Shown piece after piece: positions 20,006 through 28,418 of a stretch of DNA of 47,991 bases (position 1 is its first letter; the number at the start of each line of letters is the position of its first letter). The translations under genes were made by a program, and so were the position numbers. The notes below the pieces were generated by a model, which was given only the letters and a program-made list of their open reading frames with translations, had not been told where the DNA came from and did no database searches. This DNA comes from Bradyrhizobium sp. SSBR45G (GTDB taxonomy: Bacteria; Pseudomonadota; Alphaproteobacteria; Rhizobiales; Xanthobacteraceae): positions 1 through 47,991 of the forward strand of contig NZ_BSCT01000049.1 of NCBI RefSeq assembly GCF_030159255.1, read 5' to 3'.

Positions 20006-20026
20006 TCAAAATCCATCAAGATTTGA
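20006..20026. promoter_or_regulatory. Candidate LacI operator
   Basis: In the 150-base gap between the divergent LacI and TRAP genes there is an imperfect palindrome, TCAAAATC-CATCAA-GATTTGA. It is strikingly A/T-rich for this genome. The position, close to the LacI start and upstream of the TRAP operon, would suit an operator controlling both directions. One arm has an extra base, so the match is imperfect; no second copy was confirmed. Confidence 0.35.
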
Positions 20027-20124
20027 GTTTGACGGCCGTCATTACTGCTCTCTATCGTGCCGGCGACCATGCGGCAAGAGCCTGGAAACATGGGCTGGCC
20101 GGATAACAACCAGGGGAGGACGTC

Positions 20125-21141
20125 ATGACCAAACTGAGCCGCCGCACCATGCTGGGTGCGCTCGCGAGTGCCTCCGCGGCCTCGGTGATCGGTGCGCCCC
20201 TGGTGGCGCGCACGGCCGAGATCGAGCTGCGCTACGGCAACAATCTGCCGCTGACCCACCCGCTCAACATCCGTGCGCAGCAGGCCGCCGATCAGGTCCG
20301 CGACAAGACCAACGGCCGGGTCGACATCAAGATCTTCCCCAACAACCAGCTCGGCGGCGACACCGACATGCTGAGTCAGGTGCGCAATGGCGGCATCACC
20401 TTCTTCACGCCGTCGGCGCTGGTGATCGCGACGCTGGTGCCGGTGGCGGCGATCAACGCCGTCGGCTTTGCGTTTGCCGACTACGACCAGGTCTGGCGCG
20501 CGATGGACGGCGGCCTCGGCGCGCATGTCCGCGCCGCCATCGCCAAGGTCAATCTGCATGCGTTCGAGAAGATCTGGGACAACGGCTTCCGCCAGATGAC
20601 CTCGAGCAGCAAGCCGATCGAGGCGGCCAAGGACATGGCCGGCTTGAAGATCCGTGTGCCGGTCAGCCCGCTCAGCCTGTCGATGTTCAAGGCGCTGGAT
20701 TCGGCGCCAGCCAGCCTGCAGTTCAGCGAGGTCTATACTTCGCTGCAGACCCGCATCGTCGATGCGCAGGAGAACCCGGTTTCGATCATCCAGGTGGCCA
20801 AGCTCTACGAGGTGCAGAAGTACTGCGCGCTGACCAACCACATCTGGGATGGCTTCTGGTTCGTCGCCAATGGCCGCGCCTGGGCGGGCCTGCCGGATGA
20901 CGTGAAGACAATCATCACCGAGGCGCTCAACGAGGCCGGCATGAAGCAGCGCGACGACGTGCGGCGGCTGAATGAATCGGTCCAGGCCGATCTGCAGGCC
21001 AAGGGCCTCGCCTTCAACAAGGCCGCGCCGGACTCTTTCCGCGCCAAGCTGCGCGATGCCGGCTTCTACAAGGAGTGGAAGGAGCGCTTCGGCCCGGAGG
21101 CGTGGAGCCTGCTGGAGAAGGAAGTCGGCGTGCTCGCCTGA
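20125..21141 (+). CDS. TRAP transporter substrate-binding protein (DctP family)
   Basis: A 338-residue periplasmic binding protein. The N terminus SRRTMLGALASASAAS looks like a twin-arginine-type signal (RR followed by a hydrophobic run), with cleavage near ARTAE. The DctP fold shows RYGNNLPLTHPLN at the start of the mature part. The conserved Arg in LKIRVP should bind the carboxylate of the ligand. The QFSEVYTSLQTRIVDAQENP segment is diagnostic of TRAP DctP. GGGGAGGACGTC precedes the start. It is the first gene of the LacI-controlled operon and should deliver an organic or sugar acid to the downstream DctQM protein. Confidence 0.94.
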   Translation: MTKLSRRTMLGALASASAASVIGAPLVARTAEIELRYGNNLPLTHPLNIRAQQAADQVRDKTNGRVDIKIFPNNQLGGDTDMLSQVRNGGITFFTPSALVIATLVPVAAINAVGFAFADYDQVWRAMDGGLGAHVRAAIAKVNLHAFEKIWDNGFRQMTSSSKPIEAAKDMAGLKIRVPVSPLSLSMFKALDSAPASLQFSEVYTSLQTRIVDAQENPVSIIQVAKLYEVQKYCALTNHIWDGFWFVANGRAWAGLPDDVKTIITEALNEAGMKQRDDVRRLNESVQADLQAKGLAFNKAAPDSFRAKLRDAGFYKEWKERFGPEAWSLLEKEVGVLA

Positions 21142-21169
21142 TCGTCGCTCGCTCCGGGAGGCGCTGCAC

Positions 21170-23047
21170 ATGGACAGTCACGCGGTTGCGATGCCCGCGC
21201 CGGAGCTGCCGGCATCAGGCCTGATGGCGGCTGCTCGCCGCATGGAGCAGGCCGTCGGTGCCGCGGTCGAGACGGTCGCCGCGATCGTGCTCGTCGCCGA
21301 GATCCTGATCCTCGGTGCTGGCGTCATCGCGCGCTACGTCCTGCATGCGCCGCTGGTGTGGTCGGACGAGCTCGCCTCGATCCTGTTTCTCTGGCTGTCG
21401 ATGCTGGGCGCTGCGATCGCGCTCCGGCGCGGCGAGCACATGCGGATGACGGGCGTCGTGGCGCGGGTCTCGCCCGCCACGCGCGTGCTGCTCGAAGCCG
21501 TGGCGATGACCGCGTCGATCGCGCTGCTGCTGCTGCTTTTGCCCCATGCGCTCGACTACGCGTCGGAAGAGCGCTTCATCGTCACGCCGGCGCTGGAGAT
21601 CGCTAGCGCCTGGCGCGCAGCTGCGATCCCGACCGGCATCGCGCTGATGCTGCTCGCGGCGGTGTTCCGCCTGATACGACTCCATGCGCTCAAGCCGGTG
21701 CTGCTGGCGGTCGCGCTCACGGCTACATTGCTGCTGCTGTTCTGGCTCGCAGGGCCGGCGCTGAAGCCGCTCGGTCGGCTCAACCTCGTGGTGTTCTTCG
21801 TCGGCGTCGTTGGTCTGAACGTCTTCGCGGGCGTGCCGATCGCCTTCGCCTTCGCGCTCGCCACCTTCGGCTATCTCGGCCTCACCACCTCGACGCCGAT
21901 GCTGGTGATGGTCGGCCGGCTCGATGAAGGCATGAGCCATCTCGTCCTGCTGGCCGTGCCGCTGTTCATCTTCCTCGGCGCGCTGATCGGCATGACCGGC
22001 ATGGCTGCGGCGATGATCCAATGGCTGTCGTCCCTGCTCGGCCACGTCAGAGGCGGTCTCTCCTACGTGCTGATCGGCGCGATGTATCTGGTGTCGGGCA
22101 TTTCAGGCTCGAAGATCGCCGACATGGCCGCGATCGCGCCGGTGCTGTTTCCGGAGATGCGGGCGCGCGGCGCCAAGCCCGGCGATCTCGTCGCGCTACT
22201 GGCGGCGACCGGCGCGCAGACGGAGACCATCCCGCCCTCGATCGTACTGATCACGATCGGCTCCGTCACCGGCGTCTCGATCGCCGCGCTGTTCACCGGA
22301 GGGATGGTGCCAGCGCTGGTGCTCGGCCTCGGCCTCTGCAGCATCGTCTGGTGGCGCTATCGCAACGAGGATCTCAGCCACGTCACGCGTCCCACGTGGC
22401 GCGAGGTCGGACGGCTGGGCCTGATCGCGCTGCCTGCGATCGCGCTGCCCTTCGTGATCCGGCTTGCGGTCGTCGAAGGCGTGGCGACCGCCACCGAGGT
22501 CTCGACCATCGGCATCGCCTATTCGGTGCTCACCGGCCTCCTGATCTACCGCCAGTTCGACTGGCGCCGCCTGCCTGCCATGCTGGTCGAGACCGCCGCG
22601 CTCACCGGCGCCATCGTCTTCATCATCGGCTGCGCCACCGCGATGGCCTGGGGCCTCACCCAATCCGGCTTCTCACAGAAGCTCGCGGAGCTGATGGCCG
22701 CGATTCCCGGCGGCGCCTGGGGCTTCCTCGCGATCTCGATCCTGACCTTCATCATCCTCGGCAGCATCCTCGAAGGCATTCCTGCCATCGTGCTGTTCGG
22801 ACCTTTGCTGTTTCCGATCGCGCGCCAGGCCGGCGTCCACGAGGTGCACTACGCGATGGTCGTGATCTTCGCGATGGGCATCGGCCTGTTCGCGCCGCCA
22901 TTCGGCGTCGGCTATTACGGCGCCTGCGCCATCAGCAAGATCAATCCGGACGAGGGCCTGCGCTACATCTGGGCCTATGTGCTCGCGCTGCTGCTCGGCC
23001 TCGTCGCCGTGGCTGCGATCCCGTGGTTCTCGACCGGCTTCCTTTGA
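21170..23047 (+). CDS. TRAP transporter permease, DctQ-DctM fusion
   Basis: A 625-residue membrane protein joining the small DctQ subunit (about residues 15-165, four membrane segments, with LVWSDELASILFLWLSMLGA) to the large DctM subunit (about 195-625, roughly twelve segments). DctM marks are NVFAGVPIAFAFALATFGYL, VPLFIFLGALIG, SGISGSKIADMAA and FAPPFGVGYYGAC. Together with the binding protein it forms a sodium-driven importer of an organic acid. The ATG at 21170 follows GGGAGG and gives a complete DctQ domain. The fused arrangement is known in a subset of TRAP systems. Confidence 0.93.
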   Translation: MDSHAVAMPAPELPASGLMAAARRMEQAVGAAVETVAAIVLVAEILILGAGVIARYVLHAPLVWSDELASILFLWLSMLGAAIALRRGEHMRMTGVVARVSPATRVLLEAVAMTASIALLLLLLPHALDYASEERFIVTPALEIASAWRAAAIPTGIALMLLAAVFRLIRLHALKPVLLAVALTATLLLLFWLAGPALKPLGRLNLVVFFVGVVGLNVFAGVPIAFAFALATFGYLGLTTSTPMLVMVGRLDEGMSHLVLLAVPLFIFLGALIGMTGMAAAMIQWLSSLLGHVRGGLSYVLIGAMYLVSGISGSKIADMAAIAPVLFPEMRARGAKPGDLVALLAATGAQTETIPPSIVLITIGSVTGVSIAALFTGGMVPALVLGLGLCSIVWWRYRNEDLSHVTRPTWREVGRLGLIALPAIALPFVIRLAVVEGVATATEVSTIGIAYSVLTGLLIYRQFDWRRLPAMLVETAALTGAIVFIIGCATAMAWGLTQSGFSQKLAELMAAIPGGAWGFLAISILTFIILGSILEGIPAIVLFGPLLFPIARQAGVHEVHYAMVVIFAMGIGLFAPPFGVGYYGACAISKINPDEGLRYIWAYVLALLLGLVAVAAIPWFSTGFL

Positions 23048-23081
23048 TGTTTTTGAGCTGACTGTTGGAAAGGACGATGCC

Positions 23082-23621
23082 ATGAGCCGCCTGTTCGGCG
23101 AGATCCGTCAAGCCGGGTATGTCGTACCCGACATCGAGGCGGCGATGGACTATTGGTCGCGCGTGCTCGGCGTCGGGCCGTTCTTCTACAATGAGCGCGT
23201 TCCGATCCGGAACTACCAGTATCGCGGCGAGCGCTACGAGCCGCACAATTCGGTGGCGCTGGCCAACTCCGGTCCGCTGCAGATCGAGCTGATCCAGTGC
23301 CGCAACGACGTGCCGTCGATGTATCGCGACTTTACACGCGCCGGCCATTCCGGCCTGCAGCACGTCGCCTACTGGACCGAGAGCTATGATGCCGATCTCG
23401 ATCGGCTGCTCGGGCAGGGCTTCAAGCCGGTCATGAGCGGCGAGGTTGGCGAGCGCGGCCGTTTCATCTATTTTGATACGCACTACCATCCCGGCACCGT
23501 CATCGAGCTGTCGGAGGTGCTGGGACCAAAGGGCACGATGTTCCGGATGATCCGCGAGGCCTCGCAGAACTGGGACGGCAAGGACCCGGTGCGCCCGTTT
23601 CCGGATCTCAGCAGGCTGTGA
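23082..23621 (+). CDS. VOC-superfamily protein in the RuBisCO-like operon
   Basis: A 179-residue glyoxalase/bleomycin-resistance-type (VOC) protein. The likely metal ligands, by position, are Gln in RQAGYVV (where many relatives have His), Glu in LQIELIQ, His in GLQHVAYW and Glu in TVIELSE. VOC enzymes include epimerases and isomerases acting through a metal-bound enediolate. GGAAAGGACG precedes the ATG at 23082. Its 3' end abuts the RuBisCO-like gene by 2 bases. An isomerase or epimerase step on the imported acid is inferred from its operon. Confidence 0.85.
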   Translation: MSRLFGEIRQAGYVVPDIEAAMDYWSRVLGVGPFFYNERVPIRNYQYRGERYEPHNSVALANSGPLQIELIQCRNDVPSMYRDFTRAGHSGLQHVAYWTESYDADLDRLLGQGFKPVMSGEVGERGRFIYFDTHYHPGTVIELSEVLGPKGTMFRMIREASQNWDGKDPVRPFPDLSRL

Positions 23622-23623
23622 GC

Positions 23624-24898
23624 ATGGCCGCATCCGACCGCTTCGAGGCCAGCTATCTGATCGAGACGCCGCTCGATCTCGCAGATGTGGCCGAGGTGAT
23701 GGCCGGCGAGCAGTCCTGCGGCACGTTCACGCGCGTCGAGGGCGAGACGGATGATCTGCGCGCGCGGGCCCGTGCCACGGTGACCGGGATCGTCGAGCTG
23801 CCAGCCTCGGATCAGCCGAGCCTGCCGAATGCTTGGCTGCGGCGCAAAGGCAGGGGCGGTCCGTATCGCCGTGCCCGCGTGACGATCTCGTTTCCCGTCG
23901 CCAATGTCGGCGCCAATCTGCCGACGCTGGCCTCGGTCGTCGCCGGCAATCTCTATGATCTCGGCGAGGTCACGGGCCTCAGGCTGGAGCAGATCAAGCT
24001 GCCCGCCGCCTATCGTGTGCGCTTTCCGCTGCCGAAGCAGGGCATCGCCGGCACGCGGCGGCTGACCGGGGTCGGCAAAAGCGCGCTGGTCGGATCGATC
24101 ATCAAGCCGAATGTCGGCCTCGATGCCGACGAGACGGCAGCTTTGGTCGGGCGCCTGTGCGCGGCCGGCGTCGACTTCATCAAGGATGACGAGATCTCGG
24201 CCGATCCAGATCATGCTCCGCTCGCGCGACGCATCCCTGCGGTCATGGCGGCGATCAAGCGGCATCAGGACGCGACCGGCAAGCACGTGATGATGGCGTT
24301 CAACATCACCGACGAGACCGATGCGATGCGCCGCCACGCCGATCTGATTGCGCAGCATGGCGGCTCCTGCGCCATGGTGTCGCTGAACTGGTGCGGCTTT
24401 TCCGCGGTCGAGACCCTGCGGCGGTCGACCGATCTCGCGCTGCATGGTCATCGCAACGGCTTCGGCGCGATCTCGCGCCATCCGCGGCTCGGCATCGGCT
24501 TCCAGGCCTATCAGACGCTGTGGCGGCTCGCCGGTGTCGACCACATGCATGTGCACGGCCTGCAGGGCAAGTTCGCGCAGGACGACGACGAGGTGGTCGA
24601 GTCGGCGAAGGACTGCGTGACGCCGCTGGCCGATGGCTGCGATGACCGCGTGCTGCCGGCGTTCTCCTCCGGGCAATCCGCCGCCACGGTGCAGGCCACC
24701 TACGACGCGATCGGCCACGCCGATCTGCTGTTCATGGCCGGCGGCGGCATCATGGCGCATCCGGGCGGACCAGCGGCCGGCGTCACCAGCATCCGCCAGG
24801 CCTGGGACGCGGTGACATCGGGCGTCTCGCTCGACGGGGCGGCCCGCGAGCATCTGGAGTTGCGGCAGGCGCTGGCCGCCTTCGGGCGCGCCGGATGA
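23624..24898 (+). CDS. RuBisCO-like protein with retained activation lysine
   Basis: A 424-residue member of the RuBisCO large-subunit superfamily. Compared by eye with plant RuBisCO, it keeps the equivalents of E60 (29), T65 (34), N123 (109), K175 (161), the carbamylated K201 (187), D203 and E204 (189, 190), H294 and R295 (276, 277), H327 (309), K334 (316), S379 (349) and the phosphate-binding glycines (373-375). W66 is Phe35 and K177 is Asn163. Context (TRAP importer, VOC, DUF1537 kinase) points to sugar-acid catabolism, not carbon fixation. Related enzymes decarboxylate or transcarboxylate 3-oxo-isoapionate 4-phosphate. ATG 23624 was chosen over an overlapping GTG at 23618, since the only nearby AGG suits the ATG better. 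Confidence 0.9.
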   Translation: MAASDRFEASYLIETPLDLADVAEVMAGEQSCGTFTRVEGETDDLRARARATVTGIVELPASDQPSLPNAWLRRKGRGGPYRRARVTISFPVANVGANLPTLASVVAGNLYDLGEVTGLRLEQIKLPAAYRVRFPLPKQGIAGTRRLTGVGKSALVGSIIKPNVGLDADETAALVGRLCAAGVDFIKDDEISADPDHAPLARRIPAVMAAIKRHQDATGKHVMMAFNITDETDAMRRHADLIAQHGGSCAMVSLNWCGFSAVETLRRSTDLALHGHRNGFGAISRHPRLGIGFQAYQTLWRLAGVDHMHVHGLQGKFAQDDDEVVESAKDCVTPLADGCDDRVLPAFSSGQSAATVQATYDAIGHADLLFMAGGGIMAHPGGPAAGVTSIRQAWDAVTSGVSLDGAAREHLELRQALAAFGRAG

Positions 24899-26184
24899 GT
24901 GCCGCAGCACCATTCGCGCGGCCGCGCGTCGGCTGGTATGGCGACGATCTGACCGGCGCGACCGATACGCTCGCGACCTGGGCCGAGCGCGGCCACCGCG
25001 CGCTGCTGTTCCTGCGGCCGCCGAATTCGGCGCAGCTCGCCGCCGCCGGGCCGCTCGATGCCGTTGGCATTGCCGGCGCCACGCGGTCGATGCCGCCTGA
25101 CGCCGCGGCAACCGAGCTCGATGCCGCCGGCCGCGCCTTTGCCGCGCTCCGGGTCGACGTGCTGCACTACAAATGCTGCTCGACTTTCGACAGTGCGCCT
25201 GACGTCGGCAGCATCGGCGCCGCCGTGGCGGTGCTCCGGAAGCATGTCACCAATCCCCTCGTGCCGATCATCGGCGGCCAGCCCAATCTTGGCCGCTACT
25301 GCCTGTACGGCCATCTGTTCGCCGCCGCCGGTGCTGGCGGTGATGTCCATCGCATCGACCGCCACCCGACGATGAGCCGGCATCCGGTGACGCCGATGGG
25401 CGAGTCCGACCTGCGCCGGCATCTGGCGGCGCAGGGGCTGAAGCGGGTCGCTCTGATCGACTACCGCGCCTATGCCGAGGGCGACGCCGACACCCGGCTC
25501 GACGCCAATCTGGCGGCTGCGCCCCATGCGGTGCTGTTCGACGTCGCGCAGGAGAGCGACCTCGCGGTGATCGGCCGGCTGCTGACGGATCGCCTTGCTG
25601 CGGGCCCGATGCTCGCGGTCGGCCCGAGCTCGGTCGCGCGCGCGCTGGCCGCGATCTGGGACGAGCCGGCGAACTCTGCGCCCCCAGCGTCGCCGCCGCG
25701 CGCCGGCGGTCCCGTGCTGGCGCTGGTCGGCAGCCTGTCGCCGGTAACGCGAGCGCAGGTCGCGGCGGCCAGCGGCTACCGCATCCTCGCCATCGATCCC
25801 GCAAAGCTGCTTGCAGATGGCGGCGAGCTGCGGCGCCTATGTCAGGCGGCGGTCGCGGGGCTTGCCCAAGGACACGTCATGCTGGTGACGGATGCGGCAC
25901 AAGGCGCCGAGATGGCGCGCGTGGCGCGTGCGACCGGTGCGCTGCTGAGCGCGGTGCTTGCAGAAGCGGACGTCTCGCGCATCGTTGTCGCCGGCGGCGA
26001 CACCTCCAGCCACGCGATCGCCGCGCTCGATGCCTGGGGCCTGTCCTACCGGGCGCCGATGGTTCCGGGTGCACCGCTGTGCCGCCTGCACAGCGACGAC
26101 CCCCATCTCGACGGCCGCGACATCATCCTCAAGGGCGGCCAGATGGGGCCGGTGAGCTTCTTCGCTGACGTCATCGCGACCTGA
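24895..26184 (+). CDS. Four-carbon acid sugar kinase family protein (DUF1537)
   Basis: A 429-residue member of the DUF1537 (four-carbon acid sugar kinase) family. The N-terminal substrate domain opens with WYGDDLTGATD near residues 14-24. The C-terminal nucleotide-binding domain has VVAGGDTSSHAI and LKGGQMGPVSFF. The family phosphorylates threonate, erythronate, 3-oxo-tetronates and, in one pathway, 3-oxo-isoapionate. The ATG overlaps the RuBisCO-like stop by 4 bases (ATGA), so the two are translated together. The kinase very likely makes the phosphorylated substrate of the RuBisCO-like protein. The exact acid is unknown. Confidence 0.92.
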   Translation: MSAAAPFARPRVGWYGDDLTGATDTLATWAERGHRALLFLRPPNSAQLAAAGPLDAVGIAGATRSMPPDAAATELDAAGRAFAALRVDVLHYKCCSTFDSAPDVGSIGAAVAVLRKHVTNPLVPIIGGQPNLGRYCLYGHLFAAAGAGGDVHRIDRHPTMSRHPVTPMGESDLRRHLAAQGLKRVALIDYRAYAEGDADTRLDANLAAAPHAVLFDVAQESDLAVIGRLLTDRLAAGPMLAVGPSSVARALAAIWDEPANSAPPASPPRAGGPVLALVGSLSPVTRAQVAAASGYRILAIDPAKLLADGGELRRLCQAAVAGLAQGHVMLVTDAAQGAEMARVARATGALLSAVLAEADVSRIVVAGGDTSSHAIAALDAWGLSYRAPMVPGAPLCRLHSDDPHLDGRDIILKGGQMGPVSFFADVIAT

Positions 26185-26270
26185 GGCGCCGAGAGAAGAA
26201 AATCGCTTCGAACGCCGCGTTGGCTGCTGCTAATGTCCTGCCTGGACTGGAACGAGCTAAGGACGGACGG

Positions 26271-26627
26271 ATGGGGCGGCTGAGCACGCATATTCTGGAT
26301 ACGGTCAGGGGCAAGCCCGCCGCTGACGTCGTGATCGATCTCGATGTGCTGGAGCCCAGTGGCTCCTGGCGCCGGGTCAAGCAGGTCCGGACCAATGCCG
26401 ACGGGCGCACCGATCAGCCGGTGCTGGCGGGGGATGAGCTCACCACCGGCACCTACATGCTGACCTTCCACATGGGCGCCTATTTCAAGACCCATGGCCT
26501 CGCGTCCGAGGATCCGCTGTTCCTCGACCTGATCCCGCTCCGCTTCGCGGTTGCCGACGCCAGCGCGCACTACCACGTGCCGCTGCTCGCGACGCCCTGG
26601 AGCTATCAGACCTATCGCGGGAGCTGA
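26271..26627 (+). CDS. 5-hydroxyisourate hydrolase (canonical transthyretin-like)
   Basis: A 118-residue transthyretin-like protein that should hydrolyse 5-hydroxyisourate, the product of urate oxidation, to OHCU. All hallmark residues are present: His7 in STHILD, Arg46 in TNADGR, His102 in HYHVPL and the C-terminal YRGS tetrapeptide. The ATG at 26271, after AAGGACGGACGG, gives the normal family length; the ATG at 26220 adds an unlikely tail. It lies 5 bases before the fused allantoinase/OHCU decarboxylase, the next step of the pathway, so the two form an operon. Confidence 0.94.
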   Translation: MGRLSTHILDTVRGKPAADVVIDLDVLEPSGSWRRVKQVRTNADGRTDQPVLAGDELTTGTYMLTFHMGAYFKTHGLASEDPLFLDLIPLRFAVADASAHYHVPLLATPWSYQTYRGS

Positions 26628-26632
26628 GCCGG

Positions 26633-28060
26633 ATGAGTGCCGACGTTTACCCGCGCGACATGATCGGCTACGGCCGCACGCCGCCGCATCCGCGCTGGCC
26701 CGGCGATGCCCGTGTCGCCGTGCAGTTCGTGATCAATTACGAGGAGGGCGGCGAGAACAACATCCTCCACGGCGACACCGCTTCCGAGGCCTTCCTGTCG
26801 GAGATCGTCGGCGCCCAGCCCTGGTGGGGCCAGCGCCACATGAACATGGAGTCGATCTACGAGTTCGGCTCGCGCGCCGGCTTCTGGCGTCTGTGGCGGA
26901 TGTTCACCTCGCGCAAGCTGCCGTTGACGGTGTTCGCAATCGCGACCGCGATGGCGCGCAATCCGGAGGCCGTGGCCGCCATGAAGGAAGCCGGCTGGGA
27001 GATCGCCTCGCACGGCCTGAAATGGATCGACTACCGCGATTTCTCTGAGGCCGATGAGCGCGCCCATATCGAGGAGGCGATCCGCATCCATACCGAGCTG
27101 ACCGGGACGCGGCCGCTCGGCTTCTATCAGGGCCGCACCTCGGCGCACACGCTCGACATCGTCCTGAAGGAGCAGGGCTTCGTCTACAGCGCCGATTCCT
27201 ATGCCGACGAGCTGCCCTACTGGATCCAGGGACCGCACGGCCCGCAGCTGATCGTGCCCTATACGCTCGACGCCAACGACATGCGCTTTGCGACCCCGCA
27301 GGGCTTCAACTCGGGCGACCAGTTCTTCGCCTATCTGAAGGACAGTTTCGACCTGCTTTATGCCGAGGGCGCCGAGAGCCCGCGCATGATGTCGGTCGGC
27401 CTGCATTGCCGCCTCGTCGGCCGTCCCGGCCGTGCGGCGGCGCTGGCGCGCTTCCTCGACTACATCATGAGCCACGAGAAGGTCTGGGTCGCGACCCGGC
27501 TCGACATCGCCCGGCACTGGATCCGGACACATCCGCCGGCCGGTCATCTCAGGCCGTCGCAGATGTCGCGCGTGCTGTTCGTGGAGCGCTATGGCGACAT
27601 CTTCGAGCACACGCCCGAGATCGCCGAGCGCGCCTATCGCGCCGGCCTGACCGCCTTCGACGATTCGGCGGATGCGCTGCATACGACCCTGATGAACGTC
27701 GTCCGCGGCATGACGCGCGATGAGAAGCTGAAGCTGATCCGCGCCCATCCCGAGCTTGCCGGACGCGAGGCGCTGGCCGGCGAGATGACGGATGACTCGA
27801 TCGGCGAGCAGGGCCGGCTTGGCTTCACCTCGCTGTCGCGCGCCGAGTTCGACCGCGTCGCCGACATCAACACCCGCTATCGCAACAAGTTCGGCATGCC
27901 GCTGATCGTCGCCCTGGCGCTACACGCCGACCGTGCCTCGGTCATCGCCGAAATGGACCGCCGCATCAGCCACGACCAGGACACCGAGATCGCCAACGCC
28001 ATCGACCAGATCGGCCACATCACGCGGGCGAGGTTGGCAAAGAAGTTCGATCAGGGGTGA
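26633..28060 (+). CDS. Fused allantoinase (PuuE) and OHCU decarboxylase (UraD)
   Basis: A 475-residue bifunctional protein. Residues 1 to about 305 are the polysaccharide-deacetylase-like allantoinase PuuE (VQFVINYEEGGENN, EIASHGLKWIDY, FYQGRTS). Residues about 315-475 are OHCU decarboxylase UraD (NVVRGMTRDEKLKLIRAHPE, DSIGEQGRLGF, KFGMPLIVAL). UraD turns OHCU into S-allantoin, and PuuE opens the hydantoin ring to allantoate. With the hydroxyisourate hydrolase directly upstream, three consecutive steps of purine degradation are encoded by two genes. Uricase is not in this window. Confidence 0.94.
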   Translation: MSADVYPRDMIGYGRTPPHPRWPGDARVAVQFVINYEEGGENNILHGDTASEAFLSEIVGAQPWWGQRHMNMESIYEFGSRAGFWRLWRMFTSRKLPLTVFAIATAMARNPEAVAAMKEAGWEIASHGLKWIDYRDFSEADERAHIEEAIRIHTELTGTRPLGFYQGRTSAHTLDIVLKEQGFVYSADSYADELPYWIQGPHGPQLIVPYTLDANDMRFATPQGFNSGDQFFAYLKDSFDLLYAEGAESPRMMSVGLHCRLVGRPGRAAALARFLDYIMSHEKVWVATRLDIARHWIRTHPPAGHLRPSQMSRVLFVERYGDIFEHTPEIAERAYRAGLTAFDDSADALHTTLMNVVRGMTRDEKLKLIRAHPELAGREALAGEMTDDSIGEQGRLGFTSLSRAEFDRVADINTRYRNKFGMPLIVALALHADRASVIAEMDRRISHDQDTEIANAIDQIGHITRARLAKKFDQG

Positions 28061-28114
28061 GGATGAAATCGCCTGCTGATTAGATTCCGGCTGGTCCCTT
28101 ACGAGCAGTGCGTT

Positions 28115-28142
28115 CCCTCTCCCCATTCTTACGGGGAGAGGG
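28115..28142. repeat. Hairpin of a Bradyrhizobium-type repeat
   Basis: Perfect 10-base arms (CCCTCTCCCC and GGGGAGAGGG) surround an 8-base loop, 55 bases after the allantoinase stop. This CCCTCTCCCC...GGGGTGAGGGG unit recurs in many rhizobial genomes. It could slow or stop transcription of the purine operon, but no T-run follows. Confidence 0.7.
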
Positions 28143-28243
28143 CTGGGGTGAGGGGCCACCGCACGGGAAGTGTTCGCGGAGAGGCGATCCCGCTTGACGA
28201 AATGGAACAGTCGCCGCGCGACCGAGAGCCAATTAGTTATTCC

Positions 28244-28327
28244 GTCATGCCCGGGCTTGTCCCGGGCATCCACGTGACTCCGAAGACGCCGGACGACGTG
28301 GATGGCCGGGACAAGCCCGGCCATGAC
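28244..28327. repeat. Long palindromic intergenic repeat
   Basis: Two 32-base arms (28244-28275 and 28296-28327) pair with two mismatches around a 20-base spacer. Each arm contains its own shorter palindrome of the CCCGGGCTTGTCCCGGG type. With the hairpin at 28115, this is all I see in the 358-base gap 28061-28418; no gene is supported there. It may act as a transcription or mRNA end between the convergent purine and amidase operons. Confidence 0.8.
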
Positions 28328-28418
28328 GTTGTGGGAATAGACGAGCGCAACATGTAGAGCACCACATGCGTTCGCTTTGTCGAAGGCGAAGCGCGGCAAA
28401 GATGCAGCTTGCCGCGAG

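Noticed and set aside
23624..24898. A true CO2-fixing RuBisCO
   Set aside because: W66 and K177 equivalents are changed, the N-terminal domain diverges, and the operon is catabolic with no phosphoribulokinase or small subunit.
28115..28142. A classical intrinsic terminator after the purine operon
   Set aside because: The stem is perfect, but there is no T-run and the sequence matches a common dispersed repeat, so it is listed as a repeat.
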